Counted from the first letter of the stretch, positions 1 through 11,341 are shown. The stretch: 64,000 bases of DNA from Adiantum capillus-veneris (GCA_014529385.2 CM043958.1:76415669-76479668), one strand, 5' to 3'. Notes: generated from the letters alone by a model not told the origin. Program-made: numbers and translations.

Positions 1-220
1 AGTCGACCTCCACTGCAAAGGTAATACTTTCTTGCTTTTTATACTGTGCTTGCCTGCAGTGAGATCAGGGACTCGACTTGAGCGGCTGCAAGTTGTGCAA
101 CTATGAGGAAAGACTGGGAGAGGTTTTGCAGTGAGGGGGAGTTGCGTTGAGGGCCGAAAGTTGTGCAGCTCTGAGGTGTTGTACGTGCTGCTTGATAAGT
201 GCAAATGAACAACCCGCATC

Positions 221-222
<2 letters not shown>

Positions 223-267
<45 letters not shown>

Positions 268-389
268 GCTCTCTGTGCATGCCCGTGAGCACGATTCCCA
301 ACCTGTCAACCCTCCCCTATCCTTGCTACAACAGTACCGTGCGTGAGGGGTGTTTTCTCTCTCTCTCTCTCTTCCCCTCTGCATCCAGC

Positions 390-430
<41 letters not shown>
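223..430. repeat. CT microsatellites (three tracts)
   Basis: CT dinucleotide runs lie at 223-266, 356-372 and 392-430, separated by unique sequence. Reading frames across them give only Ser-Leu or Arg-Glu polymers and are not genes. Nothing else is recognisable in bases 1-450. Confidence 0.95.
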
Positions 431-434
<4 letters not shown>

Positions 435-450
435 CAACATGTATTTTTTA

Positions 451-889
451 TGGGAAAATTACCAAAATACCCCTCTAATTTGTGGAAATTCCCAAAATAC
501 CCTTGTATCTATTTTGGTTAAATCGTCCAATATTTTTTTATTTTTATTCTTTTTTGACAATTGAGATCCGTTTTTACATGCTTAGCGTGTCGTTTGTCAC
601 AAATTACCTTGTCAAAAAAAAGGCAATTGTGTCTAAAGATAATGAAGCAATTCATCTCCAAAGCCTGCATAATCAACTCAGATCCTGGATTTAGCATCTT
701 ATTGATAAGCAATGAGTCTTCTTATGAAAAGCTAAAAACTTTTTAATCTTTGGAGAAATTTAATTTCACAACTAGGGGTATTTTGGGAATTTTGAAAAAT
801 TTGAAGGGCATTTTGGGAGTTTATGATAAAATATTGGGGGTATTTTGGGAATTTCCACAAATTAGAGGGGTATTTTGGTAATTTTCCCA
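451..889. mobile_element. 439-bp foldback (MITE-like) element, copy 1
   Basis: The ends are inverted repeats of about 52 bp, nearly perfect, starting TGGGAAAATTACCAAAATAC on each strand (451-502 and 839-889). The element is flanked by an exact 7-bp direct repeat TTTTTTA at 444-450 and 890-896, a good target-site duplication. Inside the arms the motif GGGYATTTTGGGAATTT recurs: about twice on the left and four times on the right. The interior is AT-rich and has no coding frame. A diverged relative lies at 60781-61271. A transposase-dependent non-autonomous DNA element is the likeliest identity; the superfamily is not clear from a 7-bp duplication. Confidence 0.82.
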
Positions 890-1081
890 TTTTTTATAGG
901 CTTATTTTGATTCTCCATGCGCACCTCACAGCTCTTCCTGCACACTCAATCACTTGCATTGCTCATGGAATTGCATCTCGGCCCCCCATCCGCTTTCTAT
1001 GTAGGGGTTCCCTATCCAGCACCCACGTATGCCCAACACCGTGAAACAAAGCCACGCCTCCTACAGAACAGCGGGCAAGTG

Positions 1082-1086
1082 CTCTC

Positions 1087-1126
<40 letters not shown>

Positions 1127-1127
1127 A
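1082..1127. repeat. CT microsatellite
   Basis: About 46 bp of CT dinucleotides with one GC interruption. Confidence 0.95.
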
Positions 1128-1821
1128 TGCGTCGACTTGCTGAGGGTAAGTGTCGCCGACAACTCGACGACCTAAAATGGAGGTGATCTTGGGTAGACGA
1201 TTCATCCACCAAGGAGAGAGAACAGGCAGAAATCAAACAGGGACAGAGCGAAGATTTTAGCTTAGCATTGTAAGGGGAGAGTTATTCCGTGAGCAGTGGA
1301 CAATCAAGATCGGAAGAAAGGCACCAAAAAGATTGGCTTTTGAGCTTCCCTGGCGAGTGGCCAAAAATATGGAAGATTAAGGATGTAGGAGAGCTTGGCT
1401 TTAATCCAAAGTATGCCGGTGCGTCATCCTTTGCCCAAAATATAACTTGATGATACCATGACCCATGAAAATTAGTTGATATAAACACCTTGGTCTCACA
1501 TAATTTGCCTCTAGAAATTTTTGTGTAGATCCTGTAAGAGGTGCATTCTTTAATTACCTTGCAAGTGTGAAATTCCTGTTTCTTGGAAGATAACTATATA
1601 ACGTCCAGTTCATGCATGTAACATTGTAACTCAATTTATGGAGTAACTCAAAGTCTGTAATTTGATTTACATTCGATTAATAATGGTGTTTAAGTTTCAA
1701 GCATGCTTTAATTTTCTCCAGCCAAGTGCAATGGATTTCTTTCTGTAGGAGTTATTTTATTGGCATTCAATTATGGTATTTAACAAAGCCTCAAGTGATA
1801 CAATCTTATCTATCTATACAA
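1128..1821. other. intergenic, no supported gene
   Basis: AT-rich sequence with only short open frames and no recognised domain, RNA gene or repeat. Confidence 0.6.
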
Positions 1822-1865
1822 CTAGCTCACGCGACCCGCCTACTGGCGGGTCTCGCTCGCTCTTA
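1822..1865 (-). mobile_element. Helitron 3' terminus (minus strand)
   Basis: Read on the minus strand, this segment has GAGCGAGCGAG, then a perfect hairpin GACCCGCC-AGTA-GGCGGGTC (1833-1852), then 11 nt ending in CTAG, followed by T at 1821. A GC-rich hairpin about 11 nt before a CTRR end with a 3' T is the standard Helitron terminus. The same end, with the same subterminal TAAGAGCGAG motif, occurs on the plus strand at 60324. The element body should extend toward higher coordinates, in the direction of the PPR block, but I did not find its 5' end. Confidence 0.72.
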
Positions 1866-2409
1866 AAATGACACACACACGATCAACACTATCATCAATA
1901 ACCTACGGATACTTTTTTATCCATTGTTCAAATGCAAGTTTTTGTCTCACTCTATCTTTGGCTCCTTGAGACTACTCCTGTTATATTTATCCTTTTTGCA
2001 TCTTTCTCTTCTCCTTCCCCCTTTTGCGCGCGCCCGCACACACACACACAGATTACATAAAAGAACATCACTAAAGAGACATATTTCAAACAAAAAAAGT
2101 TTTTGTCTACATTATTGCCAAAAAGGCTAAAGAATTTATCTGCATAGCACTCTTAATCGTGCTATTTCAACAGGATTAAGATATTGAGCTGGAGCTCTAC
2201 ACACTTCTCTTGAATCTATTTTTTGAACCCAACTTGAGTAAATCTTGCTCGCTCTTACCATGACACACATGATGTTTATAAGACTTGGATTTGTCATTGC
2301 TCACAAAAAATACCTTTAACCCATATCTCATTGGTGTATGACCTTGTACAAAGTGGGTACCATATGACCATATTCTAAGTACCAGATAGTTTGTCCCACT
2401 TCGCCGCTG
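1866..2409. other. possible Helitron body, no gene
   Basis: Contains a short AC tract (2037-2050) and a second copy of the subterminal GCTCGCTCTTA motif near 2247, followed by the same ATGACACACA word seen after the first copy. No coding region is supported. Confidence 0.5.
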
Positions 2410-3169
2410 GAGGGGAGACACGACCATGGAAGCTCGCAACTGTATTTTGACACTGCAGCTTAGGGTGTTGCTGCTTCCATCAGTAACACACTCGCTTCGC
2501 ATGCGTTGCAAAAAGCCACATTTGGAAATATCCTGCAATCCATGCGCTCCTTGTGTAACCCAGCGACACGCTTGTGTAATGCCACATGCCTTCAAGGTGC
2601 ACGTGTACGTGATTGCATAGGAGAGATGCACTCTCTTTGCATCTACTGAAAACAACTCTTTTCCTTTCTAACCCTGACCCTGTTGGACATATCCTGGAAT
2701 CAATGCACTCCATGAGACAACATGCATTTGGAGGGACACCCACGCTTCGCATCAGCCAAAACAGCCCAGATCGTATGTGATTGCATCTGGAGAGACACCA
2801 TCGCTTCACATCCACTGAAAAATGCCCAGAGCTCCTTGGCCTTGCCTATTTCGCAATCGGTGCATTTCAAGAGACGACATCTAGAGAGAGACCCTCGCTT
2901 CGCATCAACTGAAGACAGCCCAGATCGTATGTGATTGCATCTGGAGAGACACCATTGCTTCAAAGCCGCTGAAAAACGCCCAAAGCTCCTTGGCCTTGTC
3001 CATTTCGCAATCAGTGCATTTCAAGAGACGACATCCAAGACAGGAAGCTCCTCAAGCTTATGAAGTGGACCACATTTGGCATACATGTTGACCAAGGCAG
3101 TGCCAAGCACGACATATCTTGCAATCAATGCACTCCATGAGACAACATGTTGCTGGACAGACTCCTTGG

Positions 3170-3580
3170 CAAAATGTGGGAAGCTTTCAGCCCCTGGATG
3201 AAAGAATCAGGCTTGTTATGGGGATGGAAGTTGAAGACATGCACGGATGCATAAATGCGAGGTTAGCTCATGATTTCTTTTCTCAGTTGGTCGGCGTAAG
3301 GAGCAACATAATGCTTGGTCATTGACAGAGGGCGAGGTGTGTGGCGCTTCGGTGGCACTTTGGGCACGATCAACTTGCAATTGGGCAAGACGGAAGCTAC
3401 GCAAAGACCTACCTGACTATCTCCCTGCCTCATTTCTAAAGTACACAGATTCTGCTCTAGAGTGTTCAGCCTCCTGCCCTTGCTTTGCGCCATCTACAGT
3501 GCCTTTCCCGGGACATGATCATGGAAGCTCGCACCGGTATTGCCACTGCAGCCTAGGGTGTTGCTGCTTCCATCAATAAC
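3170..3580. repeat. non-PPR module, copy 1
   Basis: This segment matches 5750-6160 closely and shows no PPR wording. It begins after CTCCTTGGC and ends in a GTGTTGCTGCTTCCATCA word that recurs alone at about 2465, 5090 and 6140. Both copies keep an open plus-strand frame of 68 codons (3119-3325, 5701-5907) and open minus-strand frames, so the coding direction, if any, is undecided. I do not recognise a protein family. Confidence 0.6.
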
Positions 3581-3987
3581 AAACCCTCGCGTTGCATCCG
3601 TTGCAAAAAGCCACATTTAGACATATCCTGCAATCCTGTGCTCCTTGTGTAACCCAGCAAAACGCTTGTGTAATGCCACATGTCTTCAAAGTGCACGTGT
3701 ACGTGATTGCATTGGAGAGATGCTCTCTCTTTGGATCTATTGAAAACAACTCTTTTCCTTCCTAACCCTAACCCTTTTGGACATATCCTGGAATCAATGC
3801 ACTCCTTGAGACAACATGCATTTGGAGAGACACACTCACTTCGCATCAGCTGAAAACAGCCCGGATGGTATGTGATTGCATCTGTAGAGACACAATCGCT
3901 TCGTATCCGTTGAAAAATGCCCAGAGCTCCTTGGCCTTGCCCATTTCGCAATCGGTGCATTTCAATAGACGACATATAGAAAGACAC
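3553..3987 (-). pseudogene. PPR gene fragment
   Basis: A minus-strand open stretch of 144 codons with PPR wording (NGQGQGALGIFQRIRSDCVS, and later RSECVSPNACCL). Motifs are truncated and abut one another without the usual 35-residue spacing. The fragment begins inside the first 340-bp tandem unit and runs into the flanking module. It lacks an organelle-targeting start, an E/DYW tail and a complete motif, so it is a pseudogene fragment. Confidence 0.6.
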
Positions 3988-5085
3988 CCTCGCTTCGCAT
4001 CAGCTGAAGACAACCCAGATCGTATTTTGCTGAAGCTCGCAATCATATTTTGCCACTGCAGCGTAGGGTTAGGGTTAGGAAGGAAAAGAGTTGTTTTCAG
4101 TAGATGCAAAGAGAGAGCATCTCTCCAATGCAATCAATGCACTCCTTGAGACAACATGCATTTGGAGAGACACACTCACTTCACATTAGCTGAAAACAGC
4201 CCAGATGGTATGTGATTGCATCTGTAGAGACACAATCGCTTCGCATCCGCTGAAAAATGCCCAGAGCTCCTTGGCCTTGCCCATTTCGCAAATAGTGCAT
4301 TTCAATAGACGACATATAGAAAGACACCCTCACTTCGCATCAGCTGAAGACAGCCGAGATCGTATTTTGCTGAAGCTCGCAATCGTATTTTGCCACTGCA
4401 GCGAAGGGTTAGGGTTAGGAAGGAAAAGAGTTGTTTTCAATAGATGCAAAGAGAGAGCATCTCTCCAATGCAACAAATGCACTCCTTGAGACAACATGCA
4501 TTTGGAGAGACACACTCACTTCGCATCAGCTGAAAACAGCCCGGATGGTATGTGATTGCATCTGTAGAGACACAATCGCTTCGCATCCGCTGAAAAATGC
4601 TCAGAGCTCCTTGGCCTTGCCCATTTCACAAACAGTGCATTTCAATAGACGACATATAGAAAGACACCCTCGCTTCGCATCAGCTGAAGACAGCCCAGAT
4701 CGTATTTTGCTGAAGCTCGCAATCGTATTTTGCCACTGCAGTGTAGGGTTAGGGTTAGGAAGGAAAAGAGTTGTTTTCAGTAGATGCAAAGAGAGAGCAT
4801 CTCTCCAATGCAATCAATGCACTCCTCGAGACAACATGCATTTGGAGAGACACACTCACTCCGCATCAGCTGAAAACAGCCCAGATGGTATGTGATTGCA
4901 TCTGTAGAGACACAATCGCTTCGCATACGCTGAAAAATGCCTAGAGCTCCTTGGCCTTGCCCATTTCGCAATCGGTGCATTTCAATAGACGACATATAGA
5001 AAGACACCCTCGCTTTGCATCAGATGAAGACAGCCCAGATCGTATTTTGCTGAAGCTCGCAATCGTATTTTGCCACTGCAACGTA
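3801..5085. repeat. 340-bp composite tandem repeat (3.8 units)
   Basis: Unit starts with ACTCCTTGAG (or ACTCCTCGAG) lie at exactly 3801, 4141, 4481 and 4821, giving a 340-bp period. The last unit runs to about 5085. Each unit joins minus-strand PPR fragments (about the first 250 bp) to a plus-strand PPR fragment of about 65 bp, separated by AGGGTTAGGGTTAGG. Because 340 is not a multiple of three, the frame shifts at every unit, so the array cannot encode a repeat protein. The reverse complement of the plus-strand part precedes the array at about 3690-3780. Confidence 0.92.
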
Positions 5086-5520
5086 GGGTGTTGCTGCTTC
5101 CATCAGTAACATACCCTCGCTTCGCATCCATTGCAAAAAGCCACATTTGGACATACCCTGCAATCCATGCGCTCCTTGTGTAACCCAGCGACACACTTGT
5201 GTAATGCCACATGCCTTCAAGGTGCATGTGTACGTGATTGCACTGGAAAGATGCCCTCTCTTTGCATCTGCTGAAAATAATTTTATGTGATTGCATCTAG
5301 AGAGACACCATCGCTTCGCATCCGCAGAAAAATGCCCAAAGCTCCTTGGCCTTGGCCATTTCGCAATCGGTGCATTTGAAGAGACGACATCTAGAGAGAC
5401 ACCCTCGTTTCGCATCAGCTGAAGACAGCCCGGATCATATGTGATTGCATCTGAAGAGACACCATTGCTTCGCATCCACTGAAAAATGCCCAGAGCTCCT
5501 TGGCCTTGCCCATTTCGCAA
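5020..5520 (-). pseudogene. PPR gene fragment
   Basis: A minus-strand open stretch of 166 codons with PPR wording in several places (NGQGQGALGIFQWMRS, VSSDAITYDPG, AITYTCTLKACG). Successive motif pieces are the same part of the PPR unit repeated, not consecutive motifs, and the later part falls into a wrong frame. This is the longest open PPR-like frame in the block and is still not a gene. Confidence 0.6.
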
Positions 5521-5749
5521 TCAATGCATTTCAAGAGACGACATCTTGATTGCCCATTTCGCAATCAGTGCATTTCAAGAGACGACATCCAATCAGTGCA
5601 TTTCAAGAGACGACATGCAAGACAGGAAGCTCCTCAAGCTTATGAAGTGCACCACATTTGGCATACATGTTGACCAAGGCAGTGCCAAGCACAACATATC
5701 TTGCAATCAATGCACCCCATGAGACAACATGTTGCTGAAGAAACACCTT

Positions 5750-6160
5750 GGCTAAAAGTGGGAACCTTTCGGCCTTTGGATGAAAGAATACGGCTTGTTA
5801 TAAGGATGGAAGTTGAAGACATGCACGTATGCATAAATGGGAGGTTAGCTTGTGATTTCTTTGCTCAGTTGGTGGGTGTAAGGAGCAACATAATGCTTGG
5901 TCATTGACAGAGGGCGATATGTGTGGCGCTTTGGTGGCACTTTGGGCCCGATCAGCTTGCAATTGGGCAAGACGGAAGCTACACAGAGACCTACTTGACT
6001 GGCTGCGTGCATCATTTCTAAAGTACACAGATTCTGCTCTATAGTCCTCAGCCTCCTGCCCTTGCTTTGCTCCATCTACAGTGCCTTTCCTGGGACACGA
6101 CCATGGAAGCTCGCAACCGTATTTTGCCACTGCAGCTTAGGGTGTTGCTGCTTCCATCAG
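5750..6160. repeat. non-PPR module, copy 2
   Basis: Second copy of the module at 3170-3580, with scattered substitutions and few indels. A plus-strand frame ending DFFAQLVGVRSNIMLGH is conserved between the copies, as are alternative minus-strand frames. Function unknown. Confidence 0.6.
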
Positions 6161-6811
6161 TAACACACCCTTGCTTCGCATCCATTGCAGAAAGCCATAT
6201 TGAACATATCCTGCAATCCATGTGCTCCTTGTGTAACCCAACGACACGCTTGTGTATTGCCACATGCCTTCAAGGTGCATGTGTACGTGATTGCGTTGGA
6301 GAGATGCCCTCTCTTTGCATCTGCTGAAAACAACTCTTTTTCTTCCTAACCTTGACCTTATTGGACATATCCTAGAATCAATGCACTCCATGAGACAACA
6401 TGCATCTGGAGAGACACCCTCGCTTAGCATCAGCTAAAAACAGCCTAGATGGTATGTGATTGCATCTGGAGAGACACCATCCCTTCGCATCCGCTGAAAA
6501 ATGCTCAGAGCTCCTTGGCCTTCTCCATTTCGCAATCGGTGCATTTCAAGAGACGATAGCTAGAGAGACACCGTCGCTTCGCATCAGCTGGAGACAGCCC
6601 AGATCTTATGTGATTGCATTTGGAGAGACACCATTGCTTCGCAACCGCTGAAAAACGCCCAGAGCTCCTTGGCCTTGCCCATTTCTCAATCAGTGCATTT
6701 CAAGAGACGAAATCGAAGACATGAAGCTCCTCAAGCTTATAAAGTGCACCACATTTGGCATACATGTTGACCAAGGCAGTGGAAAGCACGACATATCTTG
6801 CAATCAATGCA

Positions 6812-7153
6812 CTACATGAGACAACATGTTGCTAGAGAGACACCTTGGCTTTGCATCAGCTGAAAACAACCGAGAGCGTATGTGATTGCATCTGGAGAGA
6901 CACCCTCGCTTCGCATCCACTGCAAAAAGCCACATTTGGACATATCCTCCAATCCATGCACTCCTTGTGTAACCCAATGACACGCTTGTGTAATGCCACA
7001 TGCCTTCAAGGTGCAATGTACGTGATTGCATTTGTCGTGATGCCCTCTCTCTGCATCTTTTGAAAAGAGTTCTTTTTCTTCTTGATCCTTACCTTGTTGG
7101 ACATATATTGCAATCAATGCACTCCATGAGACAACATGCATCTGGAGAGACAC
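6812..7153 (-). pseudogene. PPR gene fragment
   Basis: A minus-strand frame that contains HVVSWSALIAIYVQQGKDQE followed by a shifted CTLKACGITQACHWVTQG. Both are recognisable PPR pieces, but the helix pairs between them are missing. A near-duplicate follows at about 7114-7326. Confidence 0.6.
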
Positions 7154-7640
7154 CGTGGCTTTGCATCAGCTAAAAACAACGTAAAGCGTATGTGATTGCA
7201 CCTGTAGAGACACCCTTGCTTCGCATCCACTGCAGAAAGCCACATTTGGACATATCCTGCAATCCATGCACTCCTTGTGTAACCTGAAGACACGCTTGTG
7301 TAATGCCACATGCCCTCAAGGTGCAAGTGTACATGATTGCATTTGGTCAGATACCCACTCTCTGCATCTGCTCAAAATAGTTCTTTTCTTCTTGACCCTG
7401 ACCTTGTTGGACATATCTAGCAATCAATGCACTCCATGAGACAACATGCATCCAAGGAGACACCCTCGCTTTGCATCAACTGATAACAGCCCAAAGCGTA
7501 TGTGATTGCATCTTGAGAGACACCCTCGCTTCGCACACGCTGAAAAACACCCAGAGCTCTTTAGCCCTGCCCAAGTTGGGTTTTTCTTGCAATTAAGTGC
7601 ATTTTGAGAGACGACATCCAGACTTTCTCAAGGTGCAAGT

Positions 7641-7924
7641 TTACGTGATTTCATTTGGAGAGATGCCCTCTCTCACCATGCATATGCTAAAAACAACTCT
7701 CTCTTGTTGACTCTGATCCTGTTGGACATATCCTGCAATCAATGCAATCCATGAGACAACATTGCATATGGAGAGACACCTCGAGAGACACCCTCGCTTC
7801 GTATTAGCTGAAAACAGCCGGAAGTGTATGCAATTGCATCTGGAGAGGCACCCTCGCTTTGCAGCCACTGAAAACAGCCCATAGCTCCTTGGCCCTGCTC
7901 AAGTTGGGCATATCCCGCAATCAA
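7641..7924 (-). pseudogene. PPR gene fragment
   Basis: Overlapping minus-strand frames give VVSWIALIAGYVQQDQSQQE and MIAGYAQLEQGQGAMGCF, two copies of the same part of a PPR unit in different frames. The fragment is truncated at both ends. Confidence 0.6.
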
Positions 7925-7929
7925 TGCAT

Positions 7930-8240
7930 TTCAAGATACGACATCCCGGATAGGAAGCTCCTCAAGCACTTTTTGTGCTTTATGAAGTGCACCACACTTG
8001 GCATACATTACCCTCACCCTATTGGACATATCTTGCAATCATTGCATCTATATAGACACCAAGAAAGACACCCTCACTTTAGTTGAAAACTGCCCAAAGT
8101 ATATGTGATTGCATCTAGAGAGACACCCTCGCTTCGCATCTGCTAAAAGCAACCCAAAGCTCCATGGCCCTGCCCAAGTTGGACATATCCGAAAATCGAT
8201 ACGACATCCCCTCCTCAAGCACTTTTTGTGCTTTACAAAG
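7930..8240 (-). pseudogene. PPR gene fragment, end of block
   Basis: Minus-strand translation gives ALHKAQKVLEE-like and SNLGRAMELW-like words joined to RMRSEG-type ends. PPR similarity fades after about 8240. Confidence 0.5.
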
Positions 8241-8678
8241 TGCACCACATTTGGCACCCATAGAGCGACAAACAATCTCCCTCGTGTTGCTTGCGTAGCT
8301 ACAGAAGATGGGAGATAGAGGACGTTGTCGGCATGGCGTTGTGTGTCACAGAGAGCTAGGAGAGAGGGAGCCCTGCAAACATGTGAACCCACCCCCCGTA
8401 CTACGTGGTGCATGCGAGAGCCTCTCTGTTGGTCCAAAGCCCCTCAACTCCATCTCTCACCTACTCTCCCATTACAAAATCCCATTTCCATCCCCTATCC
8501 ACACACACACACGATGACACCGCCCCTGGTGCATTGCACGCGCTAGATAGAAATGGAGAGACCCTCGGTTGTCGTCGTGCTGAAGACACTCACCTCATTC
8601 TAGTTGCGTTGGTGCTGGCCCTTTTGCATCATGCTTTTGCTCCTCATGGTTGGCTACGAAGCTACGGAGACTTGCGGG

Positions 8679-8731
<53 letters not shown>

Positions 8732-8800
8732 GCCGAGCACCAAACCACAGTTGTTGGTTAAAGCTGGTTACGACACGTGACTGGGGGAGGGGCCGGAATT
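8241..8800. other. intergenic with GT microsatellite (8682-8730)
   Basis: A pure GT run of about 49 bp at 8682-8730 and otherwise unique sequence with a minor AC tract near 8503. No supported gene. Confidence 0.75.
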
Positions 8801-8804
8801 CTTG

Positions 8805-8880
8805 CCCGCTTGTGTAATGCCCATATCAGCATCTTGTGTAACGCCACATGCCTTCAAGGTGCAAGTCGTGATATCATGGA
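8805..8880 (-). pseudogene. isolated PPR sliver
   Basis: Matches the GCCACATGCCTTCAAGGTGC word that marks the LKACG turn in the PPR block. It is a short detached fragment. Confidence 0.5.
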
Positions 8881-9033
8881 AATCAAGACATCCTCAATCA
8901 ACCTAGGTTATGAAGCCTCTAAGTACATGTCATATCTACTCAAAGCACTGAATATGTGCATATAGCAAGAGAAACGTGCACTTGAAAACCATATCATGAC
9001 CACACATTCAAATGCAAACGACAATCAAATAAA

Positions 9034-9440
9034 TTATTTTCCTTTCCTGCAGGACAATGGGGTGTAACATACGGCCTTTCCTTGCTGATGTAAACTAAAA
9101 ATCCCAATGAAAAGACAAACACCATCTTCCAAAGCCGTGCAAGCCAATCCATCAATGTGAACCAAAGCTGCTATGAAATCTAATATGGCATCAAAACTCG
9201 CATTAGAAATAGAAGGTCTAAGAAACTTGCATACAAACAAAGCCGATGGTTGAGCAGCTACTCCTTGGAGCTTCTCACCCCTTTTCATCCTTGAGATGAT
9301 GCTGATGATAGCGGCGTAGAGCTTCACACACACATCCAGCTTGTCATCAAAGTTGTTGAATGATCCTAAGGCAACATGGCATTGAGGATGATCAATGGCA
9401 AGATGGTGACATCACTGTTTTTCACTCACCTATCAAAAGC
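9034..9440 (-). CDS. possible exon or captured gene fragment, unknown
   Basis: On the minus strand an open frame runs from about 9420 to a stop near 9034. It includes a 99-residue stretch from an internal Met plus about 35 residues upstream (FNNFDDKLDVCVKLYAAII). The composition is protein-like: mixed helix-type sequence with the segments SFDAILDFIAALVHIDG and ALEDGVCLFIGIF. It is not low-complexity and has no PPR or retroelement motif. An AAAACAG acceptor-like site lies just upstream and a TAG/GTGAGTG donor-like site lies about 15 bp further. I do not recognise the family. It could be an exon of a host gene, a captured fragment, or chance. Confidence 0.3.
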
Positions 9441-11130
9441 TGGTCAGTAGACATTTACTTCGCTATCAAGTGGCTCAAAATCTGCGCGCGTGATGATTGT
9501 GATGAATTGTGTGCACAATCACGCCACCAGCAAAAAGGTCTCCACACAGCCCCAACTTGGTTCACATGTCCTGCCCCTAGCCCTGTATGGGCTACAATGT
9601 ATTATTACTATTGAGTGGCGAGGTTGGGCCCAAAACCACATCTACAAACTCGTATAAAATTAGCATGCAATAATCCTTTTCAAAGTACAAGCAAACCAAT
9701 CAAAAGTAATCACTACTTAAAATCACAACTAACAATAAATTCTAAGGCAAGCAAGCATACTAAATCATGTCCCAAAAGAACACATTGCATGATGATGGCA
9801 GAGAGATATGGCCAAAGAGAGAGATTGAAAGACAGTATGAAGATCTTATGCAGCTTCTAAAGACACACAAATACACTTTCATTAATGTCATACATTCATA
9901 CCCTTAGGAAAACGATGGCAACTTGTTGCTTTTGAGAAATGCATACTGAAGTGTAGATGTGGACCTGCCATCTGCACATCATACTGCCACGCTCTTGAAC
10001 TTTGAAAGTTCACTGCTTTTGACATGCTTGATAGTTATCTTTAGCTGCATGATAGAGAACCCAAGAAGGCAAAGGCCGAGAAAATGCTTACTTGGAGAGT
10101 GGGCACAGGAAGGGGATATCAATCATTTAACAGCTGGGCGGAGCTTTGGAGGTGAGAGGGGGTTGGGGTCGCCTGTCTGTTGACGACGCAGAGAGTGGAC
10201 GTGTGCCTCCCCAACTTGTCAGCAAACCCAGTACCTGATTTGTTTATCTCAGCATTGACTTCTTTGTGAGGCTGCTTTCCAAGACGGTATGTATGCAAAA
10301 CACAGTATTCCTTCAGCAGGGTGCATGGCTGAAAAATCGGGGACAGAATATAAGCATAGTGACCTGCAGGTGGCTTGTTAGGTCCTATCGCAGCATTGTT
10401 GAGCACATTGAAGCAATGGGACTGCCTACACTTGAAGTTGCATCCAGCCACCAATCTTTTGATTGGACAGGAGAGAGAGAGAGAGAGAGAGAGAGAATGC
10501 CACAGGAGGACCTGCTCGTAGGAGCCTGCATCCCTCATCAACCTGCTATGCCATCATCGAGCCTACCTCTCTCAAGGCTATGCATGCCTCCCTCCACCTC
10601 TCTGTCGCAAAGGCTGTGCAGATATGTGTGATGAGAGAGAGAGATAACCTTTCAAATTGGGGGTCGCAGAAGCGGAAAGAAAGAGAGAGAGAGATAGCTC
10701 TAGCACAACGTGCCGGGCGGCCAATTTCCAGCCATGAAATGATTCTGCAGAATCCTCCACTGTGAGCTGCCAATCTTGAGCACATCAGCTCCGGCCAGCC
10801 CTCTACGAGTCTGTTTTTCCGAAATGCTTTGCTCTGATTGGATGGGAAGGTGCCGTTGGCTATGGCTGGAAGAGGCAGAGCGTGGGCTACACTGGCCAGC
10901 TAGCCAATTGGCGGCCAAAAAGGAGCTGCACACGTAGGCTTCACGCCCCTGGTAGATGCTTTTTGGCTGGCCGGCCGTCTTAGATGTGCTCGTGCTAAGA
11001 GAGAGAGAGAGAGGGAGAGAGCATTTCAAATTGAGGCTGGCAGAAGCCGTTCGAACTGAATCCAAAGCTCTGTCGTGCGGCCGACTCGTGCTTGACTGAC
11101 CCCTGAGTTTCACTGCCTCTCTTTCTTTCT

Positions 11131-11172
<42 letters not shown>

Positions 11173-11235
11173 GGAACGTCGCAGCTTGCGCCACGTGTAA
11201 AGGGTAATCCCCTCTGCCATATTATGTTAGTATGA
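9441..11235. other. intergenic with GA/CT and C tracts
   Basis: Microsatellites at 10471-10496, 10634-10645, 10680-10695 and 11000-11021 (GA), and 11130-11169 (C run then CT). Open frames here owe their length to these tracts. No gene, RNA or mobile element is supported. Confidence 0.6.
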
Positions 11236-11341
11236 TTATAATGGGGAAGGGATTCCGGCCCCTCCCCCGGGACACGTGTCAATAGCTGCAACCTCCGAGA
11301 GGTTTCGATGAGTGTCCACTGAGCGCCAAGCGACACAATGA

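Larger units (their letters stand above)
2410..8240 (-). repeat. PPR-derived repeat block
   Basis: About 5.8 kb made of many short, mostly minus-strand fragments of PPR repeat coding sequence. They translate in scattered frames to words such as RMRSEGVSPDAITY, TLKACGITQ and NVVSWIALIAGYVQQ, which belong to plant PPR proteins (sequence-specific organellar RNA-binding proteins). Fragments are joined out of order, in different frames, and in places inverted, with stops throughout. No frame spans more than about one and a half 35-residue motifs. This is an amplified array of gene fragments rather than a PPR gene. Capture by a Helitron is suggested by the Helitron 3' end at 1822, but that is inference. 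Confidence 0.75.

Noticed and set aside
2197-2655. A 152-codon minus-strand protein gene
   Set aside because: It is a shadow of the PPR fragment block in a wrong frame, with Cys/His-rich nonsense and no conserved motif order.
4066-4760. Interstitial telomere from AGGGTTAGGGTTAGG (also near 62290)
   Set aside because: Only two or three telomere-like units, of TTAGGG rather than the usual plant TTTAGGG phase, and copied as part of the 340-bp unit.
3801-5085. CRISPR-like or protein-repeat array
   Set aside because: The spacing is regular, but the whole 340-bp unit is repeated with no variable spacers, and the period is not a multiple of three.
9595-9625. Helitron 5' end on the minus strand for the 1822 terminus
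   Set aside because: CTCAATAGTAATAATACATTG is only loosely like a Helitron start, lacks the TC/A context and has no supporting copy.
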